NCBI RefSeq assembly: GCF_016899425.1
Contig: NZ_CP045996.1
Coordinates: 868,001 to 932,000, forward strand
Source of the DNA: Burkholderia sp. MS389
GTDB taxonomy: Bacteria; Pseudomonadota; Gammaproteobacteria; Burkholderiales; Burkholderiaceae
Direction: 5' to 3'
DNA: 64,000 nucleotides
Every line of letters begins with the position of its first letter. Within the stretch, counting starts at the first letter, position 1. Shown piece after piece: positions 51,444-60,303 of this stretch. Position numbers and translations under genes: made by a program. The notes below the pieces were generated by a model that was not told the origin of the DNA, made no database searches, and worked only from the letters and a program-made list of their open reading frames with translations.

Positions 51444-52441
51444 AGGAATAGCACTCTGAAGTGAAGTGCGCCGCGCATGCGCCAATACAGCGACACGGGC
51501 GGAATCGCGATGGACGTGACGATCATCTCTGCCACGTGCGACGCCGTGAGCTGCGTGCCGCGCAACCGTTTCGCGCAGAACCCCGCGGTAATCGCGGCCC
51601 ACACCGCGACGCACACGATGGCCGGCGCCGGCCAGCCAGCGGCGAAACAGCCGATCGCGCCGAGCGCGGCGAGCACGGCCGCGTAGTAATGCCACGGCGG
51701 CACGGGCCGGATATGACGCCGGTACGTCGCGCGGTGCTTCTTGTACAACAGCGCATCGAAATACACCTTCGACTGCGCGCCGATGCTCGATCCCCAGCGC
51801 GCGGGGCGCACCGGATGCACGATGCGCGCGGCGTCGGCGTCGACGATCGGCCCCGCATGCTCGCGCAGCGCGAACATCAGGTCGGCGTCCTCGCGCCACG
51901 CGCGCGTGAAGCGTTCGTCGAAGCCGCCGATGCGTTCGAGCGCCGCGCGCCGCACGAAGCAGTTGGCGGTTGCGAATTCCGCATGCGCGAGCCCCGCCGC
52001 GTCGCGTTCGTAGTCGGTCGGGCGCGGGCGCAACGGCACGTCGATCCGGCCGGCGGCGGCCGCCGCCGACGGCGCGGCCTGCAGCGCGGCCGCGCCGTTG
52101 CGCAACCAGTCCGGATCGGGGATCGTGTCGTCGTCGGTGAACGCGATCAGCGCGCCGCCCGCGCTGCGCCAGCCGACGTTGCGTGCGCCGGCCGGGCCTT
52201 GCGTGTCGGGCGCGGTCATGTAGCGGATCACCGGCACGTCGGTCACGCGCGCGCGGCACGCATCGACGACGGCGCGCGCATTGCCGGCCGGGTCGTCGTC
52301 CACGACGACGATCTCGTAGGTGGTCGGGTCGAACACCTGCACGCACAGCGCGTCGAGGCAGCGTTCGAGCAGATCGGGCCGCCGGTAGGTCGGCACGACG
52401 ACCGACACCACCGGCGGCAGCTGCGTGTCGCGCATGTTCAT
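51440..52441 (-). CDS. Glycosyltransferase family 2 with C-terminal membrane helices
   Basis: 333 residues. VVSVVVPTYRRPDLLERCLD, EIVVVDDDPAGNAR, DTQGPAGARNVG and the metal motif FTDDDTIPDPDW define the GT-A domain; GGFDERFTRAWREDADLMFA is the catalytic/acceptor part. Two hydrophobic helices near 255-300 (YYAAVLAALGAIGCFAAGW) anchor it. It starts with one base shared with the carbamoyltransferase stop (TGATG) and ends overlapping the GT9 start. Confidence 0.93.
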   Translation of the reverse strand: MNMRDTQLPPVVSVVVPTYRRPDLLERCLDALCVQVFDPTTYEIVVVDDDPAGNARAVVDACRARVTDVPVIRYMTAPDTQGPAGARNVGWRSAGGALIAFTDDDTIPDPDWLRNGAAALQAAPSAAAAAGRIDVPLRPRPTDYERDAAGLAHAEFATANCFVRRAALERIGGFDERFTRAWREDADLMFALREHAGPIVDADAARIVHPVRPARWGSSIGAQSKVYFDALLYKKHRATYRRHIRPVPPWHYYAAVLAALGAIGCFAAGWPAPAIVCVAVWAAITAGFCAKRLRGTQLTASHVAEMIVTSIAIPPVSLYWRMRGALHFRVLFL

Positions 52442-54183
52442 CACGGCTTCTCCAGCAGGAACGGGCCGATCACGAGCGCGTCGAGCGGCGACGTCCAGAA
52501 GCATTCGATCGCGTCGCGCGGCGAGCACACGATCGGTTCGCCGCGCGTGTTGAACGACGTGTTGACGAGCACCGGCACGCCGGTGAGCGCGTCGAACTCG
52601 GTCAACAGCGCATGCAGCAGCGGATGCTGCGTCGCGTCGACGGTCTGCACGCGCGCGGTGCCGTCGATGTGGCGCACGGCCGGAATTTTCTCGGCGCGCT
52701 CGGGCAGGACGTCGTACACGAACAGCATGAACGGCGCGCGCAGCGGCGTGCGCCGGCCGCCGCTGAACCAGTGATGCGCGCGATCCTCGAGCACGACCGG
52801 CGCGACCGGCCGGAAATCCTCGCGATCCTTGATCCGGTTCAGCTTGCGCTGCATGTCCGGATCGATCGGCGACGCGAGGATCGACCGTGCGCCGAGCGCG
52901 CGCGGGCCGAACTCCATGCGCCCCTGGAACCAGCCGATCACGCGGTTCGCCGCGAGCAGCGCGGCCGTCTGCGCGGCGACGTCGGCGAGCCGCCGGTACG
53001 GCAGCTGCGCTTCCTTCAGGAACGCCTCGATCGCGTCGTCGTCGTAGGCCGGCCCCAGGTACGCATGATCCATCCGCCAGCCGCCGCGCGCGCCGCGCAT
53101 CCGGAAGTCGGTCCATAGCGCGGCGCCGAGCGCGGTGCCCGCGTCGCCGGCGGCCGGCTGCACCCACACGTCGTCGAACGGGCCGCGATCGCGGATCTTC
53201 GCGTTCATCACGCAGTTCAGCGCGACGCCGCCCGCCATCGCGAGCTGCCGCTCGCCGGTCTCGGCGGCGAGCCAGGCGACCGCCTGCAGCGTCGTCTCCT
53301 CGAGCACCCGTTGCAGCGCGTGCGCGATGTCGCAGTGATGCGGCTCGATCGGGCCGCCGCGTTCGCGCGGCGGGCCGAACAGTGCCGCGAGATCCGCGTC
53401 GCGCACGTCGTAGCGCCCTTCGCCGCGATACTGCACGAGCTTGCGCATCTCGTCGGCGAACACCGGCTTGCCGTACGACGCGAGCGCCATCACCTTGTAT
53501 TCGTCGGACGAGTGCAGGAAGCCGAGATAGCGGGTCAAGCGCTCGTACAGCAGCCCGAGCGAATGCGGCAGATTGACCTGCCCGAGCCGCCGGTACGATC
53601 GGCCGTCGAACACGCCGTAGCTCGTCGTCGCCCGTTCGCCGCGCCCGTCCATCGTCATCACCGCGCAGCGTTCGAACGGCGCGGCGAGAAACGCGCTCGC
53701 CTCGTGCGCAAGATGGTGCTCGATGAAATGCCAGCGGAACGGCCCGTCGTGCGTGACGCCGCGAAAGCGCCGCTGCAGATGATGCGGCACGCCGCCCGCG
53801 AGCTGGCGCGGCGCGTTGACGATCGACGACAGGAACAGCGGATGCCACGGCGACGCGCCGTCCTCGCGCGGCGCATGCGCGGACGGCGACAGCGGCAGGG
53901 TCAGCGCCGGCGCCGTGCCTTCGCGGTCGAGTTCGAACCACGGGTCGTACGAATACGCGACGTGGTCGACGTCCGCGAGCGTGATGCCCGCTTCCGCGAG
54001 GCAATAGTCGATCGCGTGAAAAGGCAGCTCCCAGGTCGAGAACGGCACCGGGCGCTTCGCATGCTTCACGTGCGTGAAGCGTTCGTCCTCGGCCGCCGCG
54101 ATCACGACGCCGTCGCGCACGATGCACGCGGCGCTGTCGTGGAAGGCGGCGTTGATGCCGAGCGTATGGATCGGATCAGGCAT
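52441..54183 (-). CDS. O-carbamoyltransferase (NodU/CmcH family)
   Basis: 580 residues. N-terminal Kae1-like domain: GINAAFHDSAACIV, metal-binding HHLAHEASAF and MTMDGRGERATTSYG; later GGVALNCVMNAKI. The C-terminal YrdC-like part includes GRMEFGPRALGARSILASP, NTSFNTRGEPIV and FLLEKP. These enzymes move a carbamoyl group from carbamoyl phosphate, through carbamoyl-AMP, to a hydroxyl of a sugar. In Pseudomonas LPS an inner-core heptose is 7-O-carbamoylated, and here the gene sits between heptosyltransferase-like genes, which suggests a carbamoylated heptose product (inference). Confidence 0.94.
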   Translation of the reverse strand: MPDPIHTLGINAAFHDSAACIVRDGVVIAAAEDERFTHVKHAKRPVPFSTWELPFHAIDYCLAEAGITLADVDHVAYSYDPWFELDREGTAPALTLPLSPSAHAPREDGASPWHPLFLSSIVNAPRQLAGGVPHHLQRRFRGVTHDGPFRWHFIEHHLAHEASAFLAAPFERCAVMTMDGRGERATTSYGVFDGRSYRRLGQVNLPHSLGLLYERLTRYLGFLHSSDEYKVMALASYGKPVFADEMRKLVQYRGEGRYDVRDADLAALFGPPRERGGPIEPHHCDIAHALQRVLEETTLQAVAWLAAETGERQLAMAGGVALNCVMNAKIRDRGPFDDVWVQPAAGDAGTALGAALWTDFRMRGARGGWRMDHAYLGPAYDDDAIEAFLKEAQLPYRRLADVAAQTAALLAANRVIGWFQGRMEFGPRALGARSILASPIDPDMQRKLNRIKDREDFRPVAPVVLEDRAHHWFSGGRRTPLRAPFMLFVYDVLPERAEKIPAVRHIDGTARVQTVDATQHPLLHALLTEFDALTGVPVLVNTSFNTRGEPIVCSPRDAIECFWTSPLDALVIGPFLLEKP

Positions 54184-54186
54184 GCG

Positions 54187-55389
54187 TCAGTTCCTCGTGA
54201 TGACGTGCGCGAACGGAATCACGTTCGATGCGTGCGCCGCGACCGGCTCGTCGTCGTGCGCGGCAGCCCGCGCGGCCGTGCGTTGCGCATGGCGCGCGCT
54301 GCCCCGCAGCAACGCGTGCACGGCGGCGGCGACGTCGTCGACGCTCACGCCGCGCAGGCACGGATGGCCGGGCTGGTTGCACACGCTGCGATAGCAGTTG
54401 CGGCACGGCACGTCGACGTTCAGCACACGGTGCGGCACACGCCACGGCATGTGCTGCGGATTGGTCAATGCATACAGGTCGACCACCGGCGTGCCGAGCG
54501 CGGCCGCGAGATGCACGGGGCCGCTGTTGTTCGACAGCAGCAGGTCGGCCGTCTCGATCAGCGCGCCGAGTTCGCCGAGCGGCAGCACGCCCGCGAGCGG
54601 CACCGCGCGCGAGCCCGCCCGTTCGCACACCGCGTCGACCAGCGCGCGTTCGTCCGCGCTGCCCGTCACCGCGATGCCGTCGAACAGCGGCGCGACCGCG
54701 GCGGCCGCTTCGCCGAAACGCTCGGCCGGCCAGCGCCGCGACGCGGCGGTCGCGCCCGGATGGACGACGAGCCAACGCGGGCGCTCCGCCGCCGGCCGCC
54801 GTGCACCGCCGAAGCGCTGCAACGCGGCCTGCAGGCGCGCATGCACCGCACGCCGCGCCGCGTCGCCCGGCTCGAACGCCATCCGCCAGTCCGCCGTCTT
54901 CGCGCCGACGGCACGCACCAGCGCGAGCTGGCGCGCGACCTCGTGGCGCACGTGCGATGCCGGCTCGGTTTCCGGCACGCGGTCGGTCAGCAATTCATAC
55001 GGGTTCTCGCGGCAATGCGCGAGCCGCAGCGGGATGCCGGCGAGCCAGCACATCATCGCGGCGGGCAGCGGATTCTGGCTGTAGACGGTGAAGATCACGG
55101 CCGCGTCGAAACGGCCCGCCAGCAGCCGGTCGATCATGTCGAGATCGGCCACCGGATCGCCGCGCACGTCGGGATGCTTGACCCATGGCGCGTCGTAGCT
55201 CCACACGTCGTCGACCATCGGCAGATGCCGCGCGAGCGCGGCGCCCGTGCGCGACGTCAGCAGCGTCAGCTGGCGATCGGCGCCGCTCTCCTTCAGCGCG
55301 CGCAGCGCGGGCGTGGTCATCAGCACGTCGCCGATGCTGTCGAGCCGCACGCACAGGATGCGGCGGGCGCGGCTCCAGGCCGTGCTCAT
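54187..55389 (-). CDS. Glycosyltransferase family 9 (heptosyltransferase-like)
   Basis: 400 residues. ILCVRLDSIGDVLMTTPALR at the start, WLVVHPGATAASRRWPAERF, LLSNNSGPVHLAAALGTPVV in the donor site, and the Cys segment CRNCYRSVCNQPGHPCLRG. It is a second GT9 beside that at 50355-51443, similar to it in motif order but clearly different. The tail after ~365 is Ala/His-rich. The start overlaps the GmhB-like stop as ATGA; the carbamoyltransferase starts three bases after its stop. Confidence 0.93.
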   Translation of the reverse strand: MSTAWSRARRILCVRLDSIGDVLMTTPALRALKESGADRQLTLLTSRTGAALARHLPMVDDVWSYDAPWVKHPDVRGDPVADLDMIDRLLAGRFDAAVIFTVYSQNPLPAAMMCWLAGIPLRLAHCRENPYELLTDRVPETEPASHVRHEVARQLALVRAVGAKTADWRMAFEPGDAARRAVHARLQAALQRFGGARRPAAERPRWLVVHPGATAASRRWPAERFGEAAAAVAPLFDGIAVTGSADERALVDAVCERAGSRAVPLAGVLPLGELGALIETADLLLSNNSGPVHLAAALGTPVVDLYALTNPQHMPWRVPHRVLNVDVPCRNCYRSVCNQPGHPCLRGVSVDDVAAAVHALLRGSARHAQRTAARAAAHDDEPVAAHASNVIPFAHVITRN

Positions 55390-55997
55390 TGCCGCACCCA
55401 CGAGCCGTGCCGACGCGCGGCTTCGCGCACGACGATGTCGGCGGCGAGGTCGATGCGATCGACGACGTGATGCGGCGTGCGCGCGGCGTTGAGCCGCCAC
55501 TCGGTCTCGTTGCCGCAGTCGACCAGGATCGTGCCGCAGCGGGCGGTGCGGCCGGCCTCGACGTCGTCGAGGATGTCGCCGATCATCCAGCTCCATTCGG
55601 GCGCGGCGCCGAGCGCGGCCAGCGCGCGGCGCAGCATGCCGGGGCGCGGCTTGCGGCAGATGCAGTCGCAGGTGTAGCGCGGCACGCTGCCCCTCGGGTG
55701 ATGCGGGCAGTAAAAAAAATCCGCCAGCGTCGCGCCGTTCGCTTCGAACAATTCGGCGAGGCGCTGGCGGACCGCGCCAAGCTCGTGTTCGGTAAAGCGG
55801 CCGAGCGCGACGCCCGGCTGGTTCGACACGACCGCCAGCGGCATCCCGGTCGCGCCGAGCGTGCGCAGCGCGCGCGCAGCGCCCGGCGCGAGGCGCATGC
55901 GCGCGGGATCGACGTTGTACGGCACGTCGTCGAGCAGCGTGCCGTCCTTGTCGAGCAGCACCGCGCCGGGCAGCCGGCGTTCGCGCTTCAGGGCCAT
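55386..55997 (-). CDS. GmhB-like HAD phosphatase (heptose bisphosphate phosphatase family)
   Basis: 203 residues. HAD motif I is AVLLDKDGTLLDDVPYN, motif II SNQPGVALGRF, then the zinc loop CPHHPRGS with further Cys (YTCDCICRKPRPGM) and motif III/IV MIGDILDDVEAGRTARC. GmhB removes the 7-phosphate of D-glycero-D-manno-heptose 1,7-bisphosphate in ADP-heptose synthesis. Here it is next to two GT9 genes, supporting a heptose pathway. The last ~40 residues (after IDLAADIVV) are extra. Confidence 0.9.
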   Translation of the reverse strand: MALKRERRLPGAVLLDKDGTLLDDVPYNVDPARMRLAPGAARALRTLGATGMPLAVVSNQPGVALGRFTEHELGAVRQRLAELFEANGATLADFFYCPHHPRGSVPRYTCDCICRKPRPGMLRRALAALGAAPEWSWMIGDILDDVEAGRTARCGTILVDCGNETEWRLNAARTPHHVVDRIDLAADIVVREAARRHGSWVRQ

Positions 55998-56737
55998 GAC
56001 GTCTCCTTCATCGGCAGCACCATCAGCTCCGGCACCACGGTGCCCGGCGGCTGCATCAGCACGAAACGCACGGCGGCCGCAACGTGCTCCGGCGGCTGCA
56101 GCGTGTCCTCGTCGATGTCGGGAAAACGGTCGAGCAGGAACGGCGTGCGCATCCCGCCCGCGACGATCGCCGACACGCGCACGCCGCTCGGCCGCAGCTC
56201 GGCATGCAGCGCGTGCGACAGGCCGAGCAGCCCCCACTTCGTCGCGTGATACGCGGACGCGTTCGGCCACGCACGCTTGGACGCGGTCGACGCGATGTTC
56301 ACGATATGGCCGTCGCCGCGCGCCTTCATCATCGGCACGGCCGCGTGACACATCAGGTACGGGCCGAACAGGTTCGTCATCAGCACCTGCTGCCACGCGT
56401 CGACGCTCACGTCGTCGATCGGCGCGGTCACGTCGATCGCCGCGTTGTTGACGATCACGTCGAGGTCGCCGAGCGATTCGCGCGCATCGTGCACGACCTG
56501 CAGCACCGATGCTTCGTCGCGCACGTCGAGCGGCCGGCCCACCGCCTGCCCGCCGTGCCGTTCGAGCCGCTGCGCGACGGCTGCCGCGCGGTCCCCGTCG
56601 AGATCGGCGACGACCACATGCGCGCCGTGCTGCGCCAACTCTTCGCAAATGGCTTCGCCGAGACCGCGGCCGCCCCCGGTCACGAGTGCGGTCCGGCCGG
56701 CGAGCGGCGGTTTGGCTGGATCGTGAGTCGCGTTCAC
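55988..56737 (-). CDS. Short-chain dehydrogenase, first gene of the glycan operon
   Basis: 249 residues. VTGGGRGLGEAICEELAQHG, NNAAIDVTAPIDD, Ser in NIASTASKRA and the catalytic YHATK. The start is GTG: the first GTG (56743) touches the AGGAGG ribosome site, so the second GTG (56737, MNATHDPAKPP), five bases from it, is preferred. Function is oxidation or reduction of an unknown carbonyl, possibly of a sugar intermediate. It overlaps the GmhB-like gene by 10 bases. Confidence 0.9.
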   Translation of the reverse strand: MNATHDPAKPPLAGRTALVTGGGRGLGEAICEELAQHGAHVVVADLDGDRAAAVAQRLERHGGQAVGRPLDVRDEASVLQVVHDARESLGDLDVIVNNAAIDVTAPIDDVSVDAWQQVLMTNLFGPYLMCHAAVPMMKARGDGHIVNIASTASKRAWPNASAYHATKWGLLGLSHALHAELRPSGVRVSAIVAGGMRTPFLLDRFPDIDEDTLQPPEHVAAAVRFVLMQPPGTVVPELMVLPMKETSWP

Positions 56738-56815
56738 CTGCACCTCCTGTCGATGTCGGAAAGCAATCCGGCTGACGGCGACACTTGTCGCGACAACCGT
56801 CCGTGCAGGAGGTAC

Positions 56816-56831
56816 AGCTAAAACCGTGCCG
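56816..56831 (-). promoter_or_regulatory. Sigma-54 promoter of the seven-gene glycan operon
   Basis: Minus strand reads CGGCACG-GTTT-TAGC-T with exact spacing; one mismatch in the -12 half. Leader about 68 bases. Confidence 0.65.
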
Positions 56832-56910
56832 GCCTACGCGGGCCCGCGCCGCATCGGGCCGGAGGCACACGCTCGCTGGCTTTTTTATAACCTGCTGTAA
56901 AAACCGGCCC

Positions 56911-56978
56911 GGGCGGCCGCGCCTGGGCGGCCCCACCTAGGCGGCCCCACCTGGGCGGCCCCACCTGGGCGGCCCCCT
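56911..56978. repeat. 14-base tandem repeat upstream of the glycan operon
   Basis: About 4.8 copies of gggcggccccacct. The first copy is degenerate (gggcggccgcgcct), the third starts with a, the last is cut. It ends at the stop codon of the next gene. The run TTTTTTATAACCTGCTGTAAAAA lies between the repeat and the sigma-54 element (near 56880). Copy number could vary by slippage. Confidence 0.9.
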
Positions 56979-57505
56979 CAGATCGCGAGCCCGTCGGGCG
57001 TGGCCTGCGCGCGGTGCTTCGCGAGCGCGCGCAGGCAATGCGCGATGCAGCCCGCGAACGCCTCGTCGAACCACGGCTGCGCGCCCGACACGCCGACCAC
57101 GATGCCGCCGAGCGCGACGCCGCCCCACAGGTTCGTGTCGCCCGCGCGCAGCCGGTACGGCTCCAGCGCCTGCACGACGTGGCCGTCGCGGCCCGTTTCC
57201 CACGACAGCCGCGCCTTGGCCCGTGCATACGCGCGATAGTCGGCGTCCCAGTCCTTCGGGTCGGGCAGCGAAAACTCATACAGGATCGCGTCCTCGAACG
57301 CCGCATCGTGCGGCCCGAGCGCCGGGTCCATGATCACGATGTGCAGGCAACCGCTGTCGCCGACGAAATCGCTCTGCAGCGCGGCGGACAGGGTCGGCAG
57401 CAGCAGCTCGACGGCCGCCACCGCGGCCTGGCGGTCCGCGAACGCGCTACCGCCGCGACGTGCGTTCAGGGCTTCGGGTGTCGTCGGATTCAGAAGGTTC
57501 GGCAT
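56978..57505 (-). CDS. Hypothetical protein downstream of the ABC-receiver fusion
   Basis: 175 residues, not recognised. A soluble mixed alpha/beta composition with GCLHIVIMDPALGPHDAAFE, SLPDPKDWDADYRAYARAKA and WFDEAFAGCIAHCLRALAKH. Three Gly-rich hydrophobic residues-runs (GGVALGGIVVGVSGAQPW) suggest a ligand-binding strand-turn and not a membrane helix. The start MPNLLNP has CCGGAG before it and lies 59 bases inside the end of the ABC fusion gene. The stop abuts the 14-base repeat. Confidence 0.78.
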   Translation of the reverse strand: MPNLLNPTTPEALNARRGGSAFADRQAAVAAVELLLPTLSAALQSDFVGDSGCLHIVIMDPALGPHDAAFEDAILYEFSLPDPKDWDADYRAYARAKARLSWETGRDGHVVQALEPYRLRAGDTNLWGGVALGGIVVGVSGAQPWFDEAFAGCIAHCLRALAKHRAQATPDGLAI

Positions 57506-60257
57506 GGATTTCTCCGGAGGAAAACGCGAGCGCACGCAACGCCGCGATCAGGTCGGCCGCTACCGCGGGCTTGGTCAGGTACGCATGGAAACCGGCTTCG
57601 ACCGCACGCGTGCGGTCGCGATCGCGCGCATGGCCGGACAACGCCAGCGCTTCGAGCGGCGCACGGCCGTCGCGGTCGCGCGCGGCATCGAGCTGGCGCA
57701 CGCGCGCCATCACCGCGTAGCCGTCCTCCTCGTCGTCGCCGAGATCGATGTCGCAGACGAGCAGCGCCGGCCAGTCGGCCCGGCGCGCGCGCCACAGGTC
57801 GTCCAGCAGCGCCTGGCCCGACGCATACGCGTGCACGTCGGCGCCGGCCACCTTCAAGAGCGCGGTGAGGGCCTCGCGCGCCTCGTCGTGGTCGTCCACG
57901 CACGCGATGCGCAGCCCGTCGAGCGGCTTCGCCGTGGCCGCCTTGCCGGCCTCCGGATGCGGCGACGCGCCGTCGGGCTGCATCGACGCCGGCGCCACCG
58001 CATACATCGGCAGCGACAGGTGCAGCGTCACGCCAGTATCGTCGCGTTCGCGCACGACGTAGCCGCCGGCCTCCTCGATCGCGTCCTGCAATCGTTCGAG
58101 ATCGATCAGCGACAGTTCGGTGGCGTCGACGCCCGCGCACGCGATCGTGATCCGCGCTTCGGGGTCGTGGCGCGCGGTGCGCACCTCGAGCTGCCCGCCG
58201 CTGCTCGCTTCGATCGCGCCGCGACACAGTTCCCACACGAAGCGCCGCAGCGCGGCCGGATCGGCGTTGACGACGAGATCCTCGTCCGACACATGGCGGA
58301 ACACCGGCACGCCGCGCAGCGCGGCCGCCTCCGCCAGCGAATCGAGCACCTGCGACACGAGCGGGTTGATCCGCACCGGCTGCCGCGCGAACTTCGCCTC
58401 CGTGCGTTCCAGTTCGCGCTGCTTCGCCTGCAGCGACCACATCTGCGCATACACGCCGCCGCTTTCCAGCAGATCGTCGTGGGTGCCCTGCTCGACGAGC
58501 CGGCCGTACTCCATCACGAGGATGCGGTCGGCATCGACGATCGTCGACAGCCGGTGCGCGATGATGAGGCTCGTGCGATGCTGCGCGACGCGCATCAGCT
58601 CCTGCTGGATCGCGCGCTCCGAGCGCGTGTCGAGCGCCGACGTCGCCTCGTCGAACACGACGATCGGCGGCGCCTTCAGCAATGCGCGCGCGATCGCGAC
58701 CCGCTGCCGCTCGCCGCCCGACAGCCGCACGCCGCGCTCGCCGACGCGCGTGTCGTACGCATCGGGCAGCCGCTCGATGAACGCGTCGAGCTGCGCGCCG
58801 CGCGCGGCCGCGATCACCTCGCCGCGGGTCGCGTCGCGCTTGCCGTACGCGATGTTGTACGCGAGCGTGTCGTTGAACAGGATGGTGTCCTGCGGGACGA
58901 TGCCGAGCGCGTCGCGCAGGCTGCGCTCGGTAACGAGCCGTAAATCCTGGCCGTCGATCCGGATCGTGCCCGCGTCGGGCTGGTACAGCCGGAACAGCAG
59001 CCGCGCGAGCGTCGACTTGCCCGAGCCGCTGCCGCCGACCACGGCGATCGTCTGCCCGGGCTCGATGCGGAACGACACGTCGAACAGGATCTGCCGGCTC
59101 GGCTCGTAGCCGAAGTCGACATGCTCGAACTCGATCGCGCCGCCGCGCACGACGAGCGGCTGCGCGCCGGGCGCATCGCCGTCCTCGCCGGGCTTGCCGC
59201 GCGCATCGAGCAGCCCGAACAGCCGCTCGATGTTCGTCATCGCGTCGTTCGCCTCGCGGAACACGAAGCCGAGCGCATTCAGCGGCAGGCTGATCTGGAT
59301 GATGTACGCGTTGATCAGTACGAGATCGCCGATCGTCATCGCGCCGCGCGCGACCTGCTGCCCGGCGAGCAGCATCACCGCCGCGATTCCCGCGCCGATG
59401 CACGCGCTCTGCCCGATATGCAGCGTCGACAGCGCGTACTGGTTGTCGACGCCGGCCTCGCGCCATGCGTCGAGCACGCGGTCGAGGCGGTCGCGCTCGA
59501 CGTCCTCGCGCGCGAAGTACTTGACCGTATCGACGTTCAGCAGGCTGTCGACCACGCGCGAATTCGACTCGGCCTCCAATGCGTTCACGCGCCGCTGGTA
59601 ACGCATGCGCCGGCGCGTGAACACCACCGTATACGCCGCGTAGACGGCAAACGTGACGAGGATGATCGCGGTGAAGCCGCCGCCGTACTTGCCGATCACG
59701 ATCACGAGCACCGAGCCGATCTCGATCGCCGTCGGCACGATCGTGAACACCGCGACGCCGAGCAGGTAGCCGATGCCGGCCGTGCCTTTCTCGAGGTCGC
59801 GCACGACGGCACCCGTCTCGCGCTGCGCATGAAAGCGCGCGCCGAGGCGATGCAGATGGCCGAACGTGCGCACGGTAAACGACGCGACCGTATGCTGCGT
59901 GACCTGCACGAAGGTCATGTCGCGGACTTCGTTCAGCGCGTTCGACGCGAAGCGCACGACCGCGTACGCGAACAGCAGCAGCACCGGCCACGCCATCGGC
60001 TGGCCGGCCGCGCGACCGAAGCCGTCGACGATGTCCTTGAGCAGCAGCGGCACCGACACGGCCGCCGCTTTCGCGAGCACCAGCAGCACGATCGCCGCGA
60101 GCACGCGTGCGCGGTAATGCCAGATCGCGCGCCAGAGTTCGACCGCGATCCGGACGCGCAGGCCGCGCCTGTCGTGGCGATGGCGGAGTTCGCGCGGGTC
60201 GCGGCCTGCCGCCGCATCACGTTCGTTGACGGGTGTTTCGTCGATTCCGGTCGTCAT
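57447..60257 (-). CDS. ABC exporter fused to a degenerate histidine-kinase ATPase domain and a receiver
   Basis: 936 residues. Six membrane helices at ~45-325 and an NBD at ~365-600 of the Atm1/HMT1 (heavy-metal or lipid exporter) type: Walker A GGSGSGKST near 406-414, signature LSGGERQRVAIARAL, Walker B VVFDEATSALD, H-loop IIAHRLST. Residues ~625-745 resemble a HATPase (VNADPAALRRFVWELCRGAI in place of an N box) but lack the DxGxG and GLGL boxes and any HisKA phospho-His. Residues ~785-920 are a complete receiver: CVDDHDEAR, phospho-Asp in LLVCDIDLGDDEEDG near 834, and YLTKP. I infer a transporter controlled by phosphorylation. Start lacks a strong ribosome site. Confidence 0.9.
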   Translation of the reverse strand: MTTGIDETPVNERDAAAGRDPRELRHRHDRRGLRVRIAVELWRAIWHYRARVLAAIVLLVLAKAAAVSVPLLLKDIVDGFGRAAGQPMAWPVLLLFAYAVVRFASNALNEVRDMTFVQVTQHTVASFTVRTFGHLHRLGARFHAQRETGAVVRDLEKGTAGIGYLLGVAVFTIVPTAIEIGSVLVIVIGKYGGGFTAIILVTFAVYAAYTVVFTRRRMRYQRRVNALEAESNSRVVDSLLNVDTVKYFAREDVERDRLDRVLDAWREAGVDNQYALSTLHIGQSACIGAGIAAVMLLAGQQVARGAMTIGDLVLINAYIIQISLPLNALGFVFREANDAMTNIERLFGLLDARGKPGEDGDAPGAQPLVVRGGAIEFEHVDFGYEPSRQILFDVSFRIEPGQTIAVVGGSGSGKSTLARLLFRLYQPDAGTIRIDGQDLRLVTERSLRDALGIVPQDTILFNDTLAYNIAYGKRDATRGEVIAAARGAQLDAFIERLPDAYDTRVGERGVRLSGGERQRVAIARALLKAPPIVVFDEATSALDTRSERAIQQELMRVAQHRTSLIIAHRLSTIVDADRILVMEYGRLVEQGTHDDLLESGGVYAQMWSLQAKQRELERTEAKFARQPVRINPLVSQVLDSLAEAAALRGVPVFRHVSDEDLVVNADPAALRRFVWELCRGAIEASSGGQLEVRTARHDPEARITIACAGVDATELSLIDLERLQDAIEEAGGYVVRERDDTGVTLHLSLPMYAVAPASMQPDGASPHPEAGKAATAKPLDGLRIACVDDHDEAREALTALLKVAGADVHAYASGQALLDDLWRARRADWPALLVCDIDLGDDEEDGYAVMARVRQLDAARDRDGRAPLEALALSGHARDRDRTRAVEAGFHAYLTKPAVAADLIAALRALAFSSGEIHAEPSESDDTRSPERTSRR

Positions 60258-60303
60258 GCACGCATTACTCGCGGTCGGGGGCGCGGCGTTTCACGCACGG
60301 GGC

